The notes: generated from the sequence alone by a model not told the origin. Shown: positions 26,227 to 35,568, counted from the stretch's first letter. The stretch is DNA of 64,000 bases from Methanomethylovorans sp041447285 (GCF_041447285.1 NZ_JBGMEB010000009.1:1-64000); one strand, 5' to 3'. Program-made: numbers and translations.

Positions 26227-26362
26227 ATATATCACCTTTTTGAAAAATTGTAACAATAAGTCTATTAAAAGTGTTACTTACTCGGAGGGTTGTAAGTTTT
26301 AATCAAATATAGTTCTTTTGCATTTATCCCGGAAAAAGGGAATAAAAACAATATAAGTTTCC

Positions 26363-27193
26363 CTATAGTACCCGATATTCGCCACTATACACGTACATAT
26401 TGGGCTCTCTCACAAAACCCACGAGAGTCAGATCTGCTTCCTGTGCGAGTAACACAGCCTCTTTCACAGTAGCACCTTTACTCGCCATGAGAGGAAATCC
26501 CGAATATATGGCCTTTGACACCATAGTACCTGCAAGCCTGCCAGTAGTGACAAGAGCACACCTGGAAATATCTATGCCTTCTAGCAATGCCTTTCCTACT
26601 GCTTTGTCCACAGAACAGGAACGTCCGATATCCTCACAGAAAACAAGGATCTCGCCTGAAGTATTGCATACCAGTGAGGAATGGGCACCACCGGTCTTTT
26701 TCCAGGCATTGCCCCATTCCTTCAGTTTCCCCACTGCGTTGAATATTACTTGGGGGCTGAAAAACACATCCTTAGGCAAGAATGGACGATTCTTGGGAGT
26801 AAAGAGGGTTGTACCACACCTCTCCACGCGTCCTAGGTTGAACAGCTGAGAAGTATCAATATTGATCTCACAATCGATCCTTTTGGGACCTATATTAATA
26901 GAAAGTATATTTTGGACATCATCCCTTCCGATGAAACCTTCACATACCATGAATCCAACTGCAAGTTCGTCAAGTTCCCTGGGACTTGCATAAAAAGTAG
27001 TAAGATGGACATCATTGATGAAGAGGTCAAAAACCTCCTCAATAATAACATCCGCATCTATTCTTTTTCTTTGGACATCTGAGATCTCCGTGCACGCTAT
27101 GTTAGTATAGAGAGAAGGAGGAACAAAACCTTCATCCCTCTTTCCTGATCCCTCCTCACCGGAAGAACTATTTGCGTGTTGGTTTTCTCTCAT
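26363..27193 (-). CDS. fdhD: FdhD, sulfur carrier for molybdenum/tungsten enzymes
   Basis: 276 residues with FdhD patterns: DLFINDVHLTTFYASPRELDELAVGFM, VERCGTTLF, GGAHSSLVC, FCEDIGRSCSVDKAVGKAL and ALVTTGRLAGTMV. FdhD hands sulfur to the bis-pterin metal cofactor of formate dehydrogenase. The CxxC pair of the E. coli protein appears here as a single Cys in CGTT. The gene overlaps the end of fmdB by 4 bases and is the last of the fmd operon, so its client is probably formylmethanofuran dehydrogenase, which has the same kind of cofactor (inference). Confidence 0.93.
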   Translation of the reverse strand: MRENQHANSSSGEEGSGKRDEGFVPPSLYTNIACTEISDVQRKRIDADVIIEEVFDLFINDVHLTTFYASPRELDELAVGFMVCEGFIGRDDVQNILSINIGPKRIDCEINIDTSQLFNLGRVERCGTTLFTPKNRPFLPKDVFFSPQVIFNAVGKLKEWGNAWKKTGGAHSSLVCNTSGEILVFCEDIGRSCSVDKAVGKALLEGIDISRCALVTTGRLAGTMVSKAIYSGFPLMASKGATVKEAVLLAQEADLTLVGFVREPNMYVYSGEYRVL

Positions 27194-28497
27194 GCTTCCT
27201 TTAGTTTCTTAACTCTGTCAAACAACTGTTTCATGGTGTCTTCATTGCTCTTTGTGTAAGGGAACGGAGACTCAGTGAATGGTTGGAAGTACACAGGCAC
27301 ATCATCCAGCCTGTAGAAGGTACCGTCACATTCCATTGCATCGATTACACCAGGCAACACTACTTCAGAAACAGTGACAGTTGGACAGGGTGCAATGTCA
27401 ATACATATAGTCGGTATCTGTGCCATATATTCTGCAGTTTCTGCAGGAATGTGATCCACAAGGTCAGCACTGAGCACGAACACAGCATCAGTATCCTTTT
27501 CCCTCAGCAGGTCCACACAGGTATACTCTCCGGGATTGTACCTCGGGTAGCCCCTTGAGAAATCCAGACCGAATGGATACCCATAGAGGTATGATGCCAG
27601 CTGGTTGAAACCTGCCACGTTGCAGTGCCCTCTAAGTGCACCCAGAACACACTTGGTATAGTTGTTCATTTCCTTTACGAGATTCAATGCTATCTCGATA
27701 TTTCTGTGCTTTCCATAAGATGAAGATACACCAAGACCGACATAGATGGACACGAAATTTGACTCCTTCATCATTGTGACAACCTGCTCCATAACTTCGA
27801 TGGGAATACCGGTTATCTCTTCAACTGAAGGATGAGGCTTCTTACCATTGACAATGGTAAACAATGCACTCAGCAGCTCATAGTCAGTATTGGGATTAAG
27901 CTGCACATGCAGATCAGAAGCCGCGGTTGTTGGAGTCTTTCTTGGATCTACCGTAACGATAGTACGATCGAACCTGCCCCTCTTAGTCCAGTAGCCTCTT
28001 GGGAAAACACCATATCTGGACATGTGCCTGGGCATGGATTCCAGAGGATTTGTTCCCCAATAGATGATCATGTCAGCCCTGTTCTTTGCCTGTCCTGCTG
28101 TAGCTCCTGACCTTCCAGCTTCCTGGATACCCATTGCCGTAGGCCCGTGACAGATAGTAGCATTGGAATCGACTGCACCACCGAGATATTCCCCCATATG
28201 CAAACCAACTTCCTGTGCCTCAATAGATGTTTCACTACCCATGAAGAAAAAGGGTCTTCTGGAATTTGCCAGAATCTGAGCAGCCCTGTCCAGAGCTTCG
28301 TCCCATGTTGCAGGCCTCAGCTTACCGTTCTCCCTTACCATGGGTTCCCTTATCCTATGATGGCTCACAACTTCCTGGAACTTGGCATTACCCATCTTAC
28401 AGGCGTTCTGGACATCAATCGTATCGCCCTTAAAATCCACAACAACATCATCACATGATGCACCACATACCGGACATATAATATTCCTTGCAACCAT
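27190..28497 (-). CDS. fmdB: Formylmethanofuran dehydrogenase subunit B
   Basis: 435 residues, the molybdopterin-binding catalytic subunit. The N-terminal CPVCGASCDD and NACKMGNAKF segments provide Cys for a [4Fe-4S] cluster and the metal ligand; GSETSIEAQEVGLHMGE, WGTNPLESMPRHMSRY and TVDPRKTPTTAASD bind the pterin. Cys rather than selenocysteine is used as judged by the uninterrupted frame. It carries out reduction of CO2 to formate before coupling to methanofuran, or the reverse in methylotrophic growth. ATG at 28497 with GGAGGTGA upstream; the gene starts right after the fmdD stop. Confidence 0.95.
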   Translation of the reverse strand: MVARNIICPVCGASCDDVVVDFKGDTIDVQNACKMGNAKFQEVVSHHRIREPMVRENGKLRPATWDEALDRAAQILANSRRPFFFMGSETSIEAQEVGLHMGEYLGGAVDSNATICHGPTAMGIQEAGRSGATAGQAKNRADMIIYWGTNPLESMPRHMSRYGVFPRGYWTKRGRFDRTIVTVDPRKTPTTAASDLHVQLNPNTDYELLSALFTIVNGKKPHPSVEEITGIPIEVMEQVVTMMKESNFVSIYVGLGVSSSYGKHRNIEIALNLVKEMNNYTKCVLGALRGHCNVAGFNQLASYLYGYPFGLDFSRGYPRYNPGEYTCVDLLREKDTDAVFVLSADLVDHIPAETAEYMAQIPTICIDIAPCPTVTVSEVVLPGVIDAMECDGTFYRLDDVPVYFQPFTESPFPYTKSNEDTMKQLFDRVKKLKEA

Positions 28498-28498
28498 T

Positions 28499-28897
28499 TT
28501 ATTCACCTCCCATGTACACTTTGAGAACAACATCTTCCGCACTAAGCACTTCACCTTCAGAAGGCTCTATAGTCACAAGACTCCCTTTGTACAAAGGTGA
28601 ACCTGTGGAGAAGGTCAATGGTTCAACTACCACGTTGGACCATATGGCCCTTGGCATGAAAACCTGTCCGGGCCTCATATCGTTAGTACATTTGGTGTAT
28701 ACTACAACTGAACGCTGTCCATCCCTTCTTATGACCTTTACCTTCTCAGGGAATCCCAATGCTGCATAATCCACTTCATTAAGCCAGCAGACTGCACATT
28801 CCTTTATGTATGCGTCAGTATATTTGCTACCACCTTTGGCAAGCCTGCCTTCGTCGATAGTACTTCCAGTATTAAGCAATGCTTCAATGCACACCAT
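28499..28897 (-). CDS. fmdD: Formylmethanofuran dehydrogenase subunit D
   Basis: 132 residues, the small beta-barrel domain that completes the pterin-binding site (LLNTGSTIDEGRLAKGG, MRPGQVFMPRAIWSNVVVE). It corresponds to the C-terminal domain of DMSO reductase-type enzymes, provided here as a separate chain. It lies one base after fmdC and directly before fmdB in the operon. Confidence 0.94.
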   Translation of the reverse strand: MVCIEALLNTGSTIDEGRLAKGGSKYTDAYIKECAVCWLNEVDYAALGFPEKVKVIRRDGQRSVVVYTKCTNDMRPGQVFMPRAIWSNVVVEPLTFSTGSPLYKGSLVTIEPSEGEVLSAEDVVLKVYMGGE

Positions 28898-28898
28898 T

Positions 28899-29708
28899 TT
28901 ACAGACCCCCGTTGAATTCGCTTGATACGTACATTATGCCTTTTACCTTCTGAGGCATTGCATAGTCACCTGCGAATTTCTTGTACTCGCCTGGACATTC
29001 AATGTCACCGAACTTGAGATCTTTTTCTACGTCCTGGTACTGGAAACCTGGCGTGAATCTGGAAATGTGGCCTCCCACAACAATGATACCGTTGGTCATC
29101 TCAGCACCCACGGTCCTGAAAGCGTTGCCCTTAACAACAATCAGACCTCCGTTTGCACGGATACCACAGAAATTATCCACATTACCATTGACAATAATCT
29201 CTCCGCCGCTGATGCCGCCGCCTAGCTGGTTCATTGCATTACCATCGATAACAATACGGCCACCTGTCATACCATGCCAGCTGCCACGGTAAGCACATCC
29301 TACGTGATCCTTAGTGTTGCCTTTGATATGAAGCAGGCCACCTATCATTTCCATGCCTGCCCAGGATTCTGCGTCGCCCTCGACAACTATCTCCCCACCA
29401 GCCATCGCGGAGCCAACGTGCATTCCTGCATCGCCTTTTATGATTACTTTTCCAGCAGTCATCTGCTGACCGATCCTCTTAACTCTTGGAACATTACCAT
29501 CAACAATGATAGTAGTTTCCTGTGCAGAGCTTCCTCCGTTGCCCTGTACGTCAAAGAAATTGGAAAGAGGAAACTCTCTTGGACCCTGCCATACGATCAG
29601 TGCACCAATCTCTGCTGCACTCTTGCCGGCGAAATTATCAGGAGTGATAACCTCTGCTTCCACCATTATATCAATATCAGTTTTTGGTCTTAGTGTAACT
29701 TCTGCCAT
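28899..29708 (-). CDS. fmdC: Formylmethanofuran dehydrogenase subunit C
   Basis: 269 residues. The middle is a right-handed beta-helix built from about seven repeats in which a glycine pair recurs every 19 or so residues (GKVIIKGDAGMHVGSAMAGG, GEIVVEGDAESWAGMEMIGG, GRIVIDGNAMNQLGGGISGG), as in the related glutamate synthase C-terminal domain. It is a structural subunit next to FmdA, contributing to the formate channel wall and methanofuran site. It is located 4 bases downstream of fmdA. Confidence 0.95.
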   Translation of the reverse strand: MAEVTLRPKTDIDIMVEAEVITPDNFAGKSAAEIGALIVWQGPREFPLSNFFDVQGNGGSSAQETTIIVDGNVPRVKRIGQQMTAGKVIIKGDAGMHVGSAMAGGEIVVEGDAESWAGMEMIGGLLHIKGNTKDHVGCAYRGSWHGMTGGRIVIDGNAMNQLGGGISGGEIIVNGNVDNFCGIRANGGLIVVKGNAFRTVGAEMTNGIIVVGGHISRFTPGFQYQDVEKDLKFGDIECPGEYKKFAGDYAMPQKVKGIMYVSSEFNGGL

Positions 29709-29712
29709 TGAA

Positions 29713-31467
29713 TCACCTCAACGGATTCACGGTCATAGGAGTTGGATTTGCAAGGTACCTCTCAGGCGTTGGATAGTTAGAGAAGCCTAGAGTGTAGTAC
29801 TTGAACCACTCCTTTACATCTTCAAGCATGTGTTTTTCATCAGCATCCGGTACCTTGATGTCGGCGTAGAAGGTCCTCTTCTGAGGCACTGCCACGATCT
29901 CACCCTGGCGGGCAACGATCTCTCCATCCTTAATGGTATATTCTGAATTCTGCAGGTTCCTTATCAAGGACTCATAGTCATTCACATCGAGCTTTGTCGG
30001 ATCAATGTTATAAATACACACATCACCGTCAGCTCCTACACCAAGAGTTCCTTTCCTGTACGCCATACCAATGGTCCTTGCAGGGTTGGCACGGGTTAGG
30101 ATAGCCAGATCATAAAGGGACATTTCTCTTTCCTCGCCGCCAATACCGCTCCTGTCGTTAGCCCATTTATGACATTCTCTCATGGTATCCTGCCTGGCCT
30201 TGAGGGACATGAGCCATGCCATAACAAGTGGATACTTTATGAAAGGACCACCGTTGGGGCTGTCAGTAGTCATGATGGACTTCCAGGGATCCTTTACGTA
30301 CAACAGCACTTCCAGACCCATTGCCCACTGCACACTGTGTACAGCGTTTGTCTTAAGGTATGTGAATGGAAGTATACCTGAACCACATTCACACTCTACA
30401 TCTGTGTTAGACCACTTGTTACCGGTCAGTACACTTAGATCGTGTATAGAAGGACCATCACCGGTCATACAAGTTGCTTCACCGAAAGGTACACATCCAC
30501 TGTCCATGACAACATGATCCACACTGTTAACATAGTCGGTTATACCCTTCACACCGGATTCGAAATCTCTCCAGGAGGTTCCACCGAATGCATTGAATTG
30601 GCAGTGTGTCAGATAAACGGACTCATGCCTCTTTGCATTCATCTTTGTTTCTGCCCATTCCACATCAACATTAGGTTTAGCCTTCACATTGCTTGGTATC
30701 TTAAGAGATTCCTTTGTGGTCTCCCAGCAGCCGGGATGACCCAGGTTGTTAGCGTGCAGGTGCAATGGCATTGGGAAACCAAGATGTTCATTGATCTCTG
30801 CCAGGTTCTTAATAATGTCTGTAGGAGTGACCTCAAAGTGGATGTTGGCTTGGTCCAGAGAGTGAACATTCTCTCCCCAGCCCCAGTTCTCTACACCAGC
30901 AGGGTTTACACATTTTATACCGTAAGTCTTATGGGTCCTCATCATCCAGGCTACATATGCTGCTGCCTTTTCGAAGTCTCCTTCTTTCATATACCTCATA
31001 AGGAACCAGTTGTTCCCCAATACAAGGTACCCGCCCATGTCCAGCAGAGGTGTTGCACGCATCTCTTCATGAGTGTGACGAGCTTCCATTGGAGGCACAG
31101 CTGCTTCGAACACCGTGGTGTACCCCATCTTGGAATATTCATATCCCCCCAGATAAACAGTAGGAACCGTGTAACCTGAACCAGAATGGGTGATCGGGGT
31201 CTTCTTCATATAAGCTTTGTAATGATCTTCTGGCCTCATCATTCTACCAGCGTTGACCTTAGCACCGGCAACATGTGAGTGAGAATCCACACCACCCGCC
31301 ATGACAGTCATACCACTGGCATCTATGACCTTTGCATTATCCATTTCAGATGCAGAAAGCTCTCTTACAACCTTTCCGTCTCTGATGAAAACATCCATCC
31401 TCTCTCCTTTGACTTCATTTAGAGGATCGAACACATAACCATTCTTTATTGCAATTGTTCCAGCCAT
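29713..31467 (-). CDS. fmdA: Formylmethanofuran dehydrogenase subunit A
   Basis: 584 residues of the amidohydrolase fold. The metal-binding HxH motif is in GGVDSHSHVAGAKVN near residue 55; PLHLHANNLG and YLTHCQFNAFGG give further His ligands, and the LTRANPARTIGM segment ends the barrel. In the known complex this subunit joins formate and methanofuran at a two-metal site. ATG at 31467 has GGGAG upstream (the open frame continues 25 codons into fmdF). It begins two bases past the fmdF stop. Confidence 0.95.
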   Translation of the reverse strand: MAGTIAIKNGYVFDPLNEVKGERMDVFIRDGKVVRELSASEMDNAKVIDASGMTVMAGGVDSHSHVAGAKVNAGRMMRPEDHYKAYMKKTPITHSGSGYTVPTVYLGGYEYSKMGYTTVFEAAVPPMEARHTHEEMRATPLLDMGGYLVLGNNWFLMRYMKEGDFEKAAAYVAWMMRTHKTYGIKCVNPAGVENWGWGENVHSLDQANIHFEVTPTDIIKNLAEINEHLGFPMPLHLHANNLGHPGCWETTKESLKIPSNVKAKPNVDVEWAETKMNAKRHESVYLTHCQFNAFGGTSWRDFESGVKGITDYVNSVDHVVMDSGCVPFGEATCMTGDGPSIHDLSVLTGNKWSNTDVECECGSGILPFTYLKTNAVHSVQWAMGLEVLLYVKDPWKSIMTTDSPNGGPFIKYPLVMAWLMSLKARQDTMRECHKWANDRSGIGGEEREMSLYDLAILTRANPARTIGMAYRKGTLGVGADGDVCIYNIDPTKLDVNDYESLIRNLQNSEYTIKDGEIVARQGEIVAVPQKRTFYADIKVPDADEKHMLEDVKEWFKYYTLGFSNYPTPERYLANPTPMTVNPLR

Positions 31468-31469
31468 AT

Positions 31470-32492
31470 CTAACACTCCCTTCTCTCGAACCAGATGGCG
31501 TTCACTGGACATATCATGATACATGCACCATCTGAGCCACATACATCCTGATTGACTACCTTGACAGTACCATTCCTGACTTCGAGGATCTTTTTGCTCT
31601 CCACTTCATTAAGGTAACCTGCAGCAAGGTTCTTGTTGGCCTGGGCATTCACAGGACACATGATAACACAGTTGCCGCAACCAAGACAAGCTTCTTCATC
31701 TGTCATAATTACAGAAGTAAGAGTGGGCCTGGGTGCCTTGACATTGAGTAGCTTTTTCTCAATGATAGCTTTCTTATCAACCTCAGGGATTATCTGGGTC
31801 TTAGTTACAGTGATAGCATTTACAGGGCAAGCCATATCACATGCTCCACAGTAGATACAGGCATCTGCGCGCTGGGCAACCTTATCCACCCTCTCCCCGG
31901 CATCCCATTCCGGATTGTAAAGAGCATTACATGGACATGTATCAACACACGAGCGGCAAGCGGTACAGGTATTTTCATCCCTTACCCATGTTCCTGCAAA
32001 CGGTTTCTGTACAGTGATAGCATTAACGGGACATACTGACGCACACCAGCCACAGTGTACACAACAGGAGTTATCGATCTTGGTCTCCCCATCAACTTTC
32101 GTACTGCCGTCTGATGCCAACCACTGCCTTACTTCTATGCACCCCTGAGGACATATCTGTTCGCATAATCCACAGTGTACACAACTGTCATTCACAGTTG
32201 TTGGTTTCAGTGAGAAGCTTACGTAGGTGTTGTCATTGATTGACTTTCCACCCTGCCTCATCTCCAATGCACCTGTGGGACAGGTCTTGGCACATATGCC
32301 ACACATGATACAACCTGAGGGATCGTTTTCCAAATAGTCCTTATCAATAAGGCCTCTAGCAACAGCCCCCACGGAACCGATAGTAATGATTCCTTTAGGA
32401 CATGCCATGACGCAAGTTCCACAGCCTATGCACTTCTCTGGAAGGTACATAAGTTGCTTGTCGTCTTTTGTTCCAAACACTACTTCATTCAT
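31470..32492 (-). CDS. fmdF: Polyferredoxin FmdF
   Basis: 340 residues with seven complete CxxCxxCxxxCP motifs (for example CIGCGTCVMACP, CVHCGWCASVCP, CIYCGACDMACP, CLGCGNCVIMCP) and an eighth near the C-terminus, CGSDGACIMICP, where Asp stands in place of the second Cys. It is the electron wire between the catalytic subunit and ferredoxin. First gene of the fmdFACDB-fdhD operon; GGAG lies ten bases before the ATG. An fmdE gene, found before fmdF in Methanosarcina, is not present here. Confidence 0.93.
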   Translation of the reverse strand: MNEVVFGTKDDKQLMYLPEKCIGCGTCVMACPKGIITIGSVGAVARGLIDKDYLENDPSGCIMCGICAKTCPTGALEMRQGGKSINDNTYVSFSLKPTTVNDSCVHCGLCEQICPQGCIEVRQWLASDGSTKVDGETKIDNSCCVHCGWCASVCPVNAITVQKPFAGTWVRDENTCTACRSCVDTCPCNALYNPEWDAGERVDKVAQRADACIYCGACDMACPVNAITVTKTQIIPEVDKKAIIEKKLLNVKAPRPTLTSVIMTDEEACLGCGNCVIMCPVNAQANKNLAAGYLNEVESKKILEVRNGTVKVVNQDVCGSDGACIMICPVNAIWFERREC

Positions 32493-32960
32493 CTGATCTA
32501 CTCCGTAATCCTGCCTATAGTATGCATTGATAATAGTAAATCCAATGCAATAAGAATCGCCTCCTCTGAAGGCATAATTTCAATCATTCATGTTCTGAAA
32601 CTGACAAGCCATCGCATTTTTTGGGATCAGGTAACATGCCTGAGGGGATGTGGCTGGTTACAGCACAGAATGCATACGATCCGCTTAAGAACGTACGCTT
32701 TATTTGTTGATGCCAAAGGTAGTGCAAATACAAGGATTGCTTCATTCCTTAGCATATTTTTATCCTACCAGAGGATTGTTACTATAAGTTACATGTATGT
32801 GTTATAAAATTATTGTTCTACACGTACGGGCGGCGCGAATTAACACGATTGAAGGTTACAAATCAACTCATTTTTCGACCATATTTTAAATATCATAATG
32901 CATACTTAGTTCCGAAAAGAGAACATTAAAGGATAAAACTGGTTCAAGGGAAAAGATTCT
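32493..32960. other. Promoter and leader region of the fmd operon
   Basis: About 470 bases between divergent fmdF and aroK. No gene is supported. A minus-strand TATA-like GATAAAAATATG (about 32753-32764) would give the fmd message a leader of roughly 240 bases. The leader would contain a nested hairpin at 32624-32682: GGATC with GATCC outside, GTAAC with GTTAC inside, and GGC with GCC around a loop with CCCCTC (as read on the minus strand). A plus-strand ATTTTAAATATC near 32882-32894 could be the aroK promoter. Confidence 0.4.
32624..32682 (-). promoter_or_regulatory. Candidate nested leader hairpin upstream of fmdF
   Basis: The outer pairs GGATC (32624-32628) and GATCC (32678-32682) and the inner pairs GTAAC (32631-32635) with GTTAC (32657-32661) and GCC (32638-32640) with GGC (32652-32654) make one nested fold, with symmetric two-base bulges in the inner arm. 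On the minus strand the apical loop reads ACATCCCCTCA. It would lie in the fmd mRNA leader, about 130 bases before the start codon, and may regulate it. Confidence 0.35.
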
Positions 32961-33842
32961 ATGAGTTATACAGGACATGCATATGCTCTGGGTGCGGGCA
33001 CAATAGTAAATGCAATAGCTACCTGGAAAGGTTCGGCTTTTGCAGTGGACCTAAAAACATTTGCCGATGTGGAACTTTGTGGTGGAAAAGGATGCATAGA
33101 TGCTAGTATAGAAGGGCTGCCTGATGCTGATACACGGTTGATAAAAAGAACTGTGGAACTGGTATTACAACATTTCAACGCAGATATGCATGGTTCTGTC
33201 AAGACAAAAAGTGAAATACCACTTGCCAGTGGCTTAAAAAGCAGCAGTGCAGCAGCTAATGCCACAGTGCTTGCTACGCTGGATGCCCTAGGTGAAGAAA
33301 TGGATCCCCTTGATGCCGTGAAAATAGGAGTGCAAGCTGCTTTGGACGTAGGCGTTAGTATTACCGGTGCCTTTGACGATGCATGTGCTTCTTTTTTTGG
33401 CGGAATCGTAGTTACAGATAATAAATTGAAAGAACTGGAACACAGAGATGAAAAAGAGAAAGATATACTCATATTTGCACCTGATAAAAAGTCATTTAGT
33501 GCGGCAACGAACGTAGCAAGGTCACGATCAATTGCTCCCTGGGTAGATATGGCATACAAAATGGCCCTAGAGGGAAACTATGAAGAGGCAATGACCCTTA
33601 ATGGATTCCTTTATTGTGGTGCTCTGGGTTTTGATACTGAACCAATGATGAGAGCACTGGAAGTTGGGGTAAAGGGAGTCACACTTTCGGGTACAGGGCC
33701 TTCTTATGTTGCTTTTGTGGACTCGGCATCAGAACCAAAACTTCGTGAAAGCTGGTCCCAGCTTGGGATAAGCGGAAGCCTGATAAGTACTAAGATATAT
33801 AATAAAAGAGCAAAAAAACTCACTGGCTGGGATAAAATATGA
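32961..33842 (+). CDS. aroK: Shikimate kinase, archaeal GHMP type
   Basis: 293 residues of the GHMP kinase superfamily, the form of shikimate kinase that archaea use instead of the bacterial P-loop enzyme. The phosphate loop is PLASGLKSSSAAANATVLA near residue 90; GITGAFDDAC-type motif follows, and GVTLSGTGPSYVAF is the C-terminal GHMP motif. It phosphorylates shikimate in aromatic amino acid synthesis. The gene overlaps the chorismate mutase gene by 4 bases, which fits the same pathway. GGGAAAAG lies before the ATG. Confidence 0.95.
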   Translation: MSYTGHAYALGAGTIVNAIATWKGSAFAVDLKTFADVELCGGKGCIDASIEGLPDADTRLIKRTVELVLQHFNADMHGSVKTKSEIPLASGLKSSSAAANATVLATLDALGEEMDPLDAVKIGVQAALDVGVSITGAFDDACASFFGGIVVTDNKLKELEHRDEKEKDILIFAPDKKSFSAATNVARSRSIAPWVDMAYKMALEGNYEEAMTLNGFLYCGALGFDTEPMMRALEVGVKGVTLSGTGPSYVAFVDSASEPKLRESWSQLGISGSLISTKIYNKRAKKLTGWDKI

Positions 33843-34126
33843 GCTCACTGGAAGAAGTACGTACTGAGATCCAACAAATAGACAGAGATATCGTTGGCCT
33901 CATTAAAAAGCGCACAGAACTTGCGGACAAGGTGCTGGAATCTAAAATAAAGGCAGGTCTTCCGATTAGTGATGAGAACCAGAACAAAGTAGTCCTTGAA
34001 AGAGCAGTGGACAATGCTATTGATTTTAACCTGGATACAAATCCAGTGAAATCTATATTTCAAATACTCATTGAAATGAGTATAGAAAGACAGCAGGAAC
34101 TTAGCGGAAAAGGCAAGTTTCCCTGA
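33839..34126 (+). CDS. aroQ: Chorismate mutase, AroQ type
   Basis: 95 residues, all helical, typical of the free AroQ domain (VRTEIQQIDRDIVGLIKKRT followed by LADKVLESKIKAGLPISDENQ). It converts chorismate to prephenate for phenylalanine and tyrosine. Translationally coupled to the shikimate kinase gene and 11 bases before purE. Confidence 0.93.
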   Translation: MSSLEEVRTEIQQIDRDIVGLIKKRTELADKVLESKIKAGLPISDENQNKVVLERAVDNAIDFNLDTNPVKSIFQILIEMSIERQQELSGKGKFP

Positions 34127-34137
34127 GGAAGTATAAA

Positions 34138-34524
34138 ATGGTAGATATAGCAGTAATAATGGGGTCAGAATCAGACCGTGCCATAGCGAATCGTGTAACA
34201 AGTATACTGGATGACAGCAAGTACACTTATGATATTCAGGTAATCTCAGCACATCGTAGTCCCGATACCCTTGATGAATATATTGCAGGAAGCAGTGCCA
34301 AGGTTTTTATTGCAATTGCAGGGTTATCTGCTGCATTACCAGGAGTTATTGCGTCGAAAACTAAAAAGCCGGTAATAGGAGTGCCAGTGAGTGCAAAAAT
34401 GATGGGACTTGACGCATTATTATCAATTGCTCAGATGCCTCCGGGTGTGCCTGTAGCAAGTGTGGGAATAGATAATGGTGCAAATGCCGCACATCTTGCT
34501 ATTAGAATACTTGACCTGCACTGA
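34138..34524 (+). CDS. purE: PurE, carboxyaminoimidazole ribonucleotide mutase-type protein
   Basis: 128 residues, shorter than many PurE proteins but with the core motifs: VIMGSESDRAIANRV at the start, VISAHRSPDTLDEYI with the catalytic His, IAIAGLSAALPGVIAS and GVPVSAKMMGLDALLSIAQMP. It acts in purine synthesis at the AIR carboxylation step; whether it uses CO2 directly or N5-CAIR is not decided by sequence alone. It follows chorismate mutase in the same direction and converges with the response regulator gene. Confidence 0.9.
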   Translation: MVDIAVIMGSESDRAIANRVTSILDDSKYTYDIQVISAHRSPDTLDEYIAGSSAKVFIAIAGLSAALPGVIASKTKKPVIGVPVSAKMMGLDALLSIAQMPPGVPVASVGIDNGANAAHLAIRILDLH

Positions 34525-34553
34525 GCAGGTAAAGATTATTTATTATTGAAAAA

Positions 34554-35411
34554 TTATCCTTGCTTGCTAAGCTTGAAAATACATTCCTCATCGCCATTGC
34601 CCATGGTTGAAAGCACTTCTATGGCAACTTCATCATCTATTCTTTCAGCCAATCTTGCAAAAGCTCCCCTTGTAAGATTGCACAGAATGGGGTTCAATTG
34701 TGCTTCCTGGGCTCCCCAGGGACATTTGGTTCCTTTTAAATAAAAAGAGGCATTATCTTGTGGACTGGGTTTGAATTCAAAACTGCCTCCAAGCTGGTTC
34801 ATCAGCATGCAGCATGATTCTCCAAGAGGATTATTTTTAGTATTAAGATCTTTATCCACTAGATCTTCTAGCATTGATTCAACTACCATATACGTCATCT
34901 GGTGAATGATCATGTTCTTTTGTTCCAGTGGTACTGTTTTGAAAAGGGTTGGAATTATTCTTGTAAGCACAGATCTCACGCGGTTCTGCATTTCAAGTTT
35001 ATCCTTTTCCTGCTGTAAACTGCTATGAAGGTGCTTGATTCTAAGAAGAGACCTTATTCTTGCACTGAGTTCCACTTTATCCACTGGTTTTATAAGAAAA
35101 TCATCAGCACCAGCCTCTACACCCTTTATTCGATCTTCCCTGTTAGAGAGTGCTGTAACCATGACTACAGGTAAGAATTTAGTAACTTCACCCTTTTTAA
35201 TTAGCTTACATACCTCATAACCGTTCATTTCAGGCATCATTATATCCAGCAGCACAATGTCCGGTTTTTCTTCATTAACTTTTTCAAGTGCTTCTTTCCC
35301 ATTTGATGCGGAAACTGTAACATATTCAGAGCCCAAATATGCCTGAAGGAGTTCCACATTCATGGGCTCATCATCTACTATAAGCACTTTTGATTTAGGT
35401 TCATCTGGCAT
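34554..35411 (-). CDS. Response regulator with methanogen output domain
   Basis: 285 residues. Residues 5-125 are a receiver domain (VLIVDDEPMNVELLQAYL, phospho-acceptor Asp in DIVLLDIMMPEMNGYEV, MVTALSNREDRIKGVEAGADDFLIKP with the conserved Thr and Lys). A coiled linker follows (LHSSLQQEKDKLEMQNR), then a C-terminal domain of about 130 residues (RIIPTLFKTVPLEQKNMIIH, ESCCMLMNQLGGSFEFKP, GTKCPWG) that resembles methanogen output domain 1. No DNA-binding domain is present, so output is probably by protein contact. It lies next to a KaiC-like ATPase gene; no cognate kinase is adjacent. Confidence 0.9.
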   Translation of the reverse strand: MPDEPKSKVLIVDDEPMNVELLQAYLGSEYVTVSASNGKEALEKVNEEKPDIVLLDIMMPEMNGYEVCKLIKKGEVTKFLPVVMVTALSNREDRIKGVEAGADDFLIKPVDKVELSARIRSLLRIKHLHSSLQQEKDKLEMQNRVRSVLTRIIPTLFKTVPLEQKNMIIHQMTYMVVESMLEDLVDKDLNTKNNPLGESCCMLMNQLGGSFEFKPSPQDNASFYLKGTKCPWGAQEAQLNPILCNLTRGAFARLAERIDDEVAIEVLSTMGNGDEECIFKLSKQG

Positions 35412-35568
35412 ATTATTACCTCACATAGATATGTACTGCTGCAACGTAGGAATTTTTCATTCAAACACTAATAATATATTCTTTTTATAAAGAAGTTGTA
35501 TGTCCTGAAACATAATACAGCACAATGCAAGGACCTTATAGTTTGTATTTTACCCGATGGATTGCATC

